In this document: one piece after another, positions 25,501 to 31,500 of the stretch
Layout: every line of letters starts with the position of its first letter
How positions within the stretch are numbered: position 1 is the stretch's first letter
NCBI RefSeq assembly: GCF_003063545.1
Contig: NZ_NESD01000001.1
Span: 1,194,790 to 1,258,789, forward strand
Length of the DNA: 64,000 nucleotides
DNA from: Limnohabitans sp. Jir61
GTDB taxonomy: Bacteria > Pseudomonadota > Gammaproteobacteria > Burkholderiales > Burkholderiaceae_C
Direction: 5' to 3'
Made by a program: the position numbers and the translations under genes
The notes under the pieces: generated by a model
Databases searched by the model: none
Seen by the model: only the letters and a program-made list of their open reading frames with translations
What the model was told of the DNA's origin: nothing

Positions 25501-28500
25501 TGAGGGTGATGTTGTTGGTCAGGCCAGTGATGGTTCGTCCCAGCAACAACGTGGTGTTGTTTTCAGCTATCAACGCACCAGGGCTGATGGCCGCCATGTT
25601 GTAAATGCCCAAAGTGCCGCCACTGACCGTGGTGCTACCTGTGTAGGCGTTGGCGTTCATCAACGAAATCTTGCCGCCCGTGGCGTTATTGACCATCGAG
25701 CCAGCGCCACCAATCGTGCCGCTGAGCATGACATTTAAAGCGTTGAGTGAAATGCTTCCAGAACCGGCACTCGTAAAGCTGTGCAAGGTATATCCGCTAG
25801 CTGCGTCTGAACCCGAAGTGACAGTACCGCCTGAACCGGCAGCGCTACCGAGGTAGCGAACCACAACAAGACCCGAGCCACCAGCACCGCCATAACTGTT
25901 GATGTATGCGGCGCCACCACCTGAACCACCGCCACCGCCACCGGTGTTTGCTTGGGCGGACTCACCCCTACTTGTTGAGCCGGTGGTTGTAGATGTCGTT
26001 TTCGTAAAGGGCGTTCCGTCACCGCCACCGCCTAAACCACCTGCACCGCCAATGGCACCGTAGACGTTGGCAGTATCACCGTGTATGCCGCCGCCGCCGC
26101 CGCCACCGTAGTAAGTGAGGGTGCCGGTGATGGATGAGGACAAGCCATTGCCACCTGCACCACCAATAGCACCGGCAGTCACATTCGGAGTTTCGACTCC
26201 ATTACCGCCCTGACCACCTGCACCGCCACCGCCACCAGCGGCGTGAGGGCTTGTTCCATTTCCGCTACCGCCCGAGTACCCCTGATTGGCTGTACCACTG
26301 CCACCGGCTACCGGTGAACCACTGCCACCGCCTCCTGAAGAGACCGCTGTACTGGAGTTGACATTGACCGCTTGGGAAGACCACGAGGCACCGACACCAC
26401 CACCCAGAGCATTGATGGTGTTCAGTGTGGTGGACGACAGCGACGAGCTACCACCGTTAGAACCTGGGACAAACACTTGAGATGTGGGATAACTTGCACC
26501 CGAACCACCGCTACCCACGGTGACCGCAAAAGTGGTGTCGCTCAATGTGTCGACACTGTTTGTAAATACCCCGCCGCCGCCGCCGCCGCCGCCAACCCAA
26601 GCGCCGCCGCCACCGCCACCGCCAACGACGAGATAGTCGATCGATGAGTCAAGGTCAAACGTCACGCTGCCCGTGAGCGTCATATTGTTGGCAAAGTTGT
26701 TAACGCTACGACCAAACAAAAGAGTTGTGCCGTTTGCCGCGATAAGCGATCCAGCACTTGCAGCGGTGTTGTTATAAATACCTAGAGTGCCGCTGTTAAG
26801 TGTGGTGGTACCTGCATATGTATTGGCGCTGGTGAGCGAAAACTTGCCGCCAGCGGCATTAGCCACCATCGACCCAGAGCCACCAATGGCACCACTCAGC
26901 ACAACATTCAAAGGATTGAGTGCAAGCGTTCCACCAGATGTAAATGTGTGTAGGGTGTAGCCCGATGCTGTGCCAGATCCAGAACTAATGGTGCCCCCAG
27001 CCCCGGCGCTGCCACCCAAGTAGCGGACCACAACCACACCTGCTGCACCTGCACCGCCATTGGTAGCACTTGAGCCTGAGGCTCCCATACCGCCACCGCC
27101 ACCCGAACCAGTATTGGCCGCACCAGCGATACCTGCTGTGCCGTAAAGGCCACCGTTACCACCGACCCCCGAGCCACCTGAACCCCCTGCAAAACCGCCA
27201 CCACCACCGCCTGCAGCATAGAAAGCACTGCTGCCTGAGATGCTATTTGCAAGGCCTAAACCGCCTGCTCCGCCGTTACCTAACGTGCCTGAACTTACAA
27301 AGTTAGAGCCTGGACCGCCGGCACCGCCGCCACCGCCAGCCGCCGCATCAGAAGATGATGCACTGCTGGCTGATCCACCCGAGTTTCCTTGGGTTCCAGT
27401 AGCACCTGCGCGATATGCAGCAGTAGCACTAATTGCACCGCCGCCACCAGAAGCACCAGTTGTTGGCGCACCAGAGTAAGTTCCGCCACCGCCACCGCCT
27501 GATGCGCTGATGTTGTTAAACGTTGAGGTGCCTCCCGTGCCGCCAATGCTTGTGTTGGCGACACCTGCCGTGCCCGCTGCACCAACATTAATGCTGAATG
27601 TGGTCACATCAAGAAGGTCAGAACCCCCCGACTGCACTTCGCCGCCACCGCCACCGCCACCGCCGGACTGAGGAGCCTTACCACCGCCACCCCCACCGCC
27701 ACCACCAACAACTAGGTAGTCCACCGCAGTGTCAAGGTCAAACGTAACGCTGCCGTTTAGGGTGATGCTGTTAGCAAAATTTGTCACGCTGCGACCAAAC
27801 AGCAGCGTGGTGCCACCAGCACCGACAAGAGTGCCAGAGCCAAGAGCTGAGTTGTCGTAAATGCCTAAGGTACCTGAGCTGACCGTGCTGCCACCGCTAT
27901 AAGTATTGACATTGGTCAGCGAGGTGTTGCCAGAGCCAACTTGGGTGATGCTGCCTCCGCCCGAAATGAGGTTGCTCACAACATAGGTGTTGCTGCGTTT
28001 GAAAGAAAGTATTCCGTTATCGACCACGTTGCCCGTGCCCAAAGTACCGGTGGTGCCGCCTGTGCCTATTTGCAAGGTACCAGCACTGATGGTGGTCACC
28101 CCAGTGTGGGTGTTGTTCGCCATCAAAGATAACAAACCGCCCGCGCCACCGTTGTAGGTCAGACCCAAAGCACCCGTGAGGGTGCCTGTGATTTGACTTG
28201 CCGCATGGGTCGAATTAACGACAAGGCTGCCCAAGTCACTTGCGCCACCAGTGAGGTTGAATTTGCCTGAGCCCGCATTGATGGTGAGCGTTTTAGCTGC
28301 ATTGTTAACAAACACGGCAGCACCCGCTTTACCGTTACCGCCGCCCATGGTTTGACCGGCTACGGCACCATAGCCGCCACCACCACCACCACCATAGTTA
28401 GTAGCGCTGCCACCAACCACGTTCAAACCGAAATTTGTGCCAGAGGACGCACCTGCTCCTGCGCCAGTGCCTGCAACACCACCGCCGGTTGTGCCGACAC

Positions 28501-31500
28501 CGGCTGCGTAACCATAACCAGAGCCACCACCACCACCACTGCCATAGGTATAAGCTGTACCTGAATAGAGTGAAGATGTGATGCCAGCACCGCCAGTACC
28601 ACCTGCCGAGTTCCAACCGCCAGCACCACCACCGCCATTGGTGCCGCTGGCACTTGTTCCAACGCCGCCGCCTGAGCCTGCGCCCGAATTGCCGCCGCTT
28701 CCACCAGCGCTGCTACCTGCGGCACCACCAAAACCGCCAACAGCAGTGACTGTGGTAATGCCTGTCCCACTCAATTGCGATGTGCCGCCGCCAGAACCTG
28801 CGCCCCCAGTAGTTGCGCCATTGCCACCACTACCAAGGCTGAGGCTGTAGGAGGTTGATGCGCTAAATGTTTGTGATGATGCGGTGACTTGACCGCCGCC
28901 ACCTCCGCCACCACCGTTGCTGCAACCACAAGCAACCACACCGCCGCCGCCGCCGCCACCAACCAACAGGTAGTTGAGCGTTTGCGCGGTAGGTACCGTA
29001 AAGGTGTAGTTTGTGCCGTTCCAGTAAAGCAGCATGTCGCCCACCATCACGCCGCTAGACGTGGCAATGCCAGTAAAGCCCAAAGATGACTCGTAGGCAC
29101 CACCCGAAGCAAGCCTGACCGAGTTGAGCGCGTAAATGTTGCCGGTTACCGTCACATCACCGTTGTTAGAGGTGAGCGCAACCGTGTTGCCCCCCACATA
29201 AACGTTGCCGTTGTAGGTTTGTAAGCCCGTGGTGGTGACGTTGGCCGCTAACGAAATGGTTCTGGCCGTTAAGCTGAGTGAAGAGCTAGTTGTGATGGCT
29301 CCTGCCACCAGTAAATCATTAGTGGACGTGTTGAGTGACACCGCTCCCGATGCACTGATACCGCTTGAATTGACTGTCAAAGCCTGGCTATTTGACAGCG
29401 TGAGTGCACTTACGTTGCTGGCTTGGATGTTCGTAATGTAATTATTTGCAGTCGTGAGGGTCACGCTAGGTGGGTTTGCGTACGTAGTCGCACCAGACAA
29501 ATTGGACTTGCCTAGTATGAGAGTTTTGGCATAAATAGAACCTGATGCGTTTTGCTCGACTGTCGTTCCTGCTAACAGCTCCAATGTGCCACTGGGCAAA
29601 TTAATTTTGTCGGCTATCCATATGGAGCTACCGGCTTGCAACGAGAGTTTGTTCGTCGTGTTTGAGTTGGTGTAATAGTTCGCAGTTCCTTGCGTACTCC
29701 AACCACCTGCATCAATCGAATTTGTTGCAACAACACTGACGTTGCCGCTGCCCAAGGCGCTAACGATAGTGTCTGTTCTAACGACGCTGGTACCACCGCC
29801 ATAGGAGGTCGTGTCGAAGCCTGAAACCTTCACAGTGCCTGACAGCGTAGGCTGTAGCGCCGTATAGGTGGTGGTGTTACCAGAGACCGAATCGGTGTAG
29901 TTGTAGCCCGTCCATGATGGGTCTCGAATCCAAATATCGTAGGGGTCTAACAGCCAAAGACCGTCTTGGCCTAGGGTTGCTTTTGAGGAAACGTGAATGT
30001 TGTTAAAGCTCAGTACATGCCCAGAAGTTTCGACCCGGCCACCGTTACCCTCATTCACACCACCTTTGGCGTAGATGCTGCCGTCCACGACAGTCATCGA
30101 GTTGGCGTTGTGTACATCGCTCCACAACACCACCTCGCCGCCGTTCCCGTTGTCTGTGGCACTGGCGTCAATGGTGCTATCAGCGCTCATGGTCACGGTG
30201 GTGGCGTGGCGCAGCGGGCCGCTGCCCTGCCAGCCGCCGCCTATCCACACGGTGCCGCCTGCGGTGGCGCCTTTGGCTTCTATCAGGGTGCCAGTGTCTA
30301 GGGTGATGTCGTCGCCCTCCACTTCCACGCGGCCAGCTTGACCACGCGGGCTGTTGACGCGCAAGACGGTGTTGGTGCTGAGCAGCACGGCGCCTTTTAT
30401 CGGTTGGTTAACTGGCGCCTGAGCTGGGTTATCTGTTGGCGTGGGCACGCCGTCGGCCTGAATGTGAATGCGCCCAGCCCCGCCCTCGCCCGATGCGTCC
30501 AGCACGGCGGTGGTCAGGTCTACCCGGCTGGTGGTTTGCAGTTGGATGCTGCCGCCCAAGGCGTTGGCCACGATGTGGGTTGGGTCGGTCACCACGCCGT
30601 TGGCAAAAATGCGCCCGCTCAGGGCAATAGCCTGCGCGGCTGCAATGTCAATATTGCCCGCTTGGGCTGCAATGGCAGACACATCCAACAAACCTGTGGA
30701 GGTTTGGGTGAAGGTGTCGGCTTGAATGCTGATGCGGCCATTTTCTGCCGCTAGGCTGCCACTTTCGGGGAAAGAACTTGCCGCTAAGTTAGTGGCTGAT
30801 AACGTCCCGCTGTTCTGAACGTCTGGCGCGGCCAGTGTGACACTGCCCGCTGGCCCCGCGTTAAGGCCCGCTGAGGCATCGGCTTTGATGGAGCCAGTGT
30901 TGAAGATGCTGCTGCTGGCTTCTAGCAAGATGCGGCCTGCTCGCCGCACCAAACCAGCGGCTTCGATGGTGCCGCTATTGTTGACGACGCCGCTTTGCAG
31001 GCGGCTGGCGGCTTGGGCGGACAAAACAATCAGGCCGCCCGGGGCCTTGATGGCGTTTTTGTTTTCGACCAAAGTGTTGATGGCAGCCGCCGTCACGATG
31101 ACGCGGCTCAGCGCCCCGCCACCGTCAAACTTCAGCTCAAAGGCTTCACCTGCGGCCAAGGCCGCAGTGCCCAGGTTGGCCACAATCACGCCGTTGTTGC
31201 GCACTTCAGGCGCGAGCAAGGCGATGTAGCCGCCCAGTGCGGCGCGTAGTTCGCCGTCGTTTTGCACCTTGCCAGTGGCGCCATTACGGGTGAGCTTGAG
31301 TTGCCCATCCATGAAATCTTGGTTCGTAGTGTTGTGCGTGGTGGCTACTAATCCACCCACATCGACACTGGATGACTTGCCAAAGTACACACCTTCAGGG
31401 TTAACCAACACCACCGAGCCCGGCGCGGTGATGCGCCCCAAGATTTGGCTGGGCTGGGTGTCGGTCACGCGGTTGAGCGTGGAAGACTGGGCATTGGGCT

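Noticed and set aside
23041-30754. Many open frames on the plus strand opposite the exoprotein, some Pro- or His-rich
   Set aside because: They are the reverse complement of Gly/Thr/Val-rich codons, lack ribosome-binding sites and homology, and lie entirely inside the large gene.
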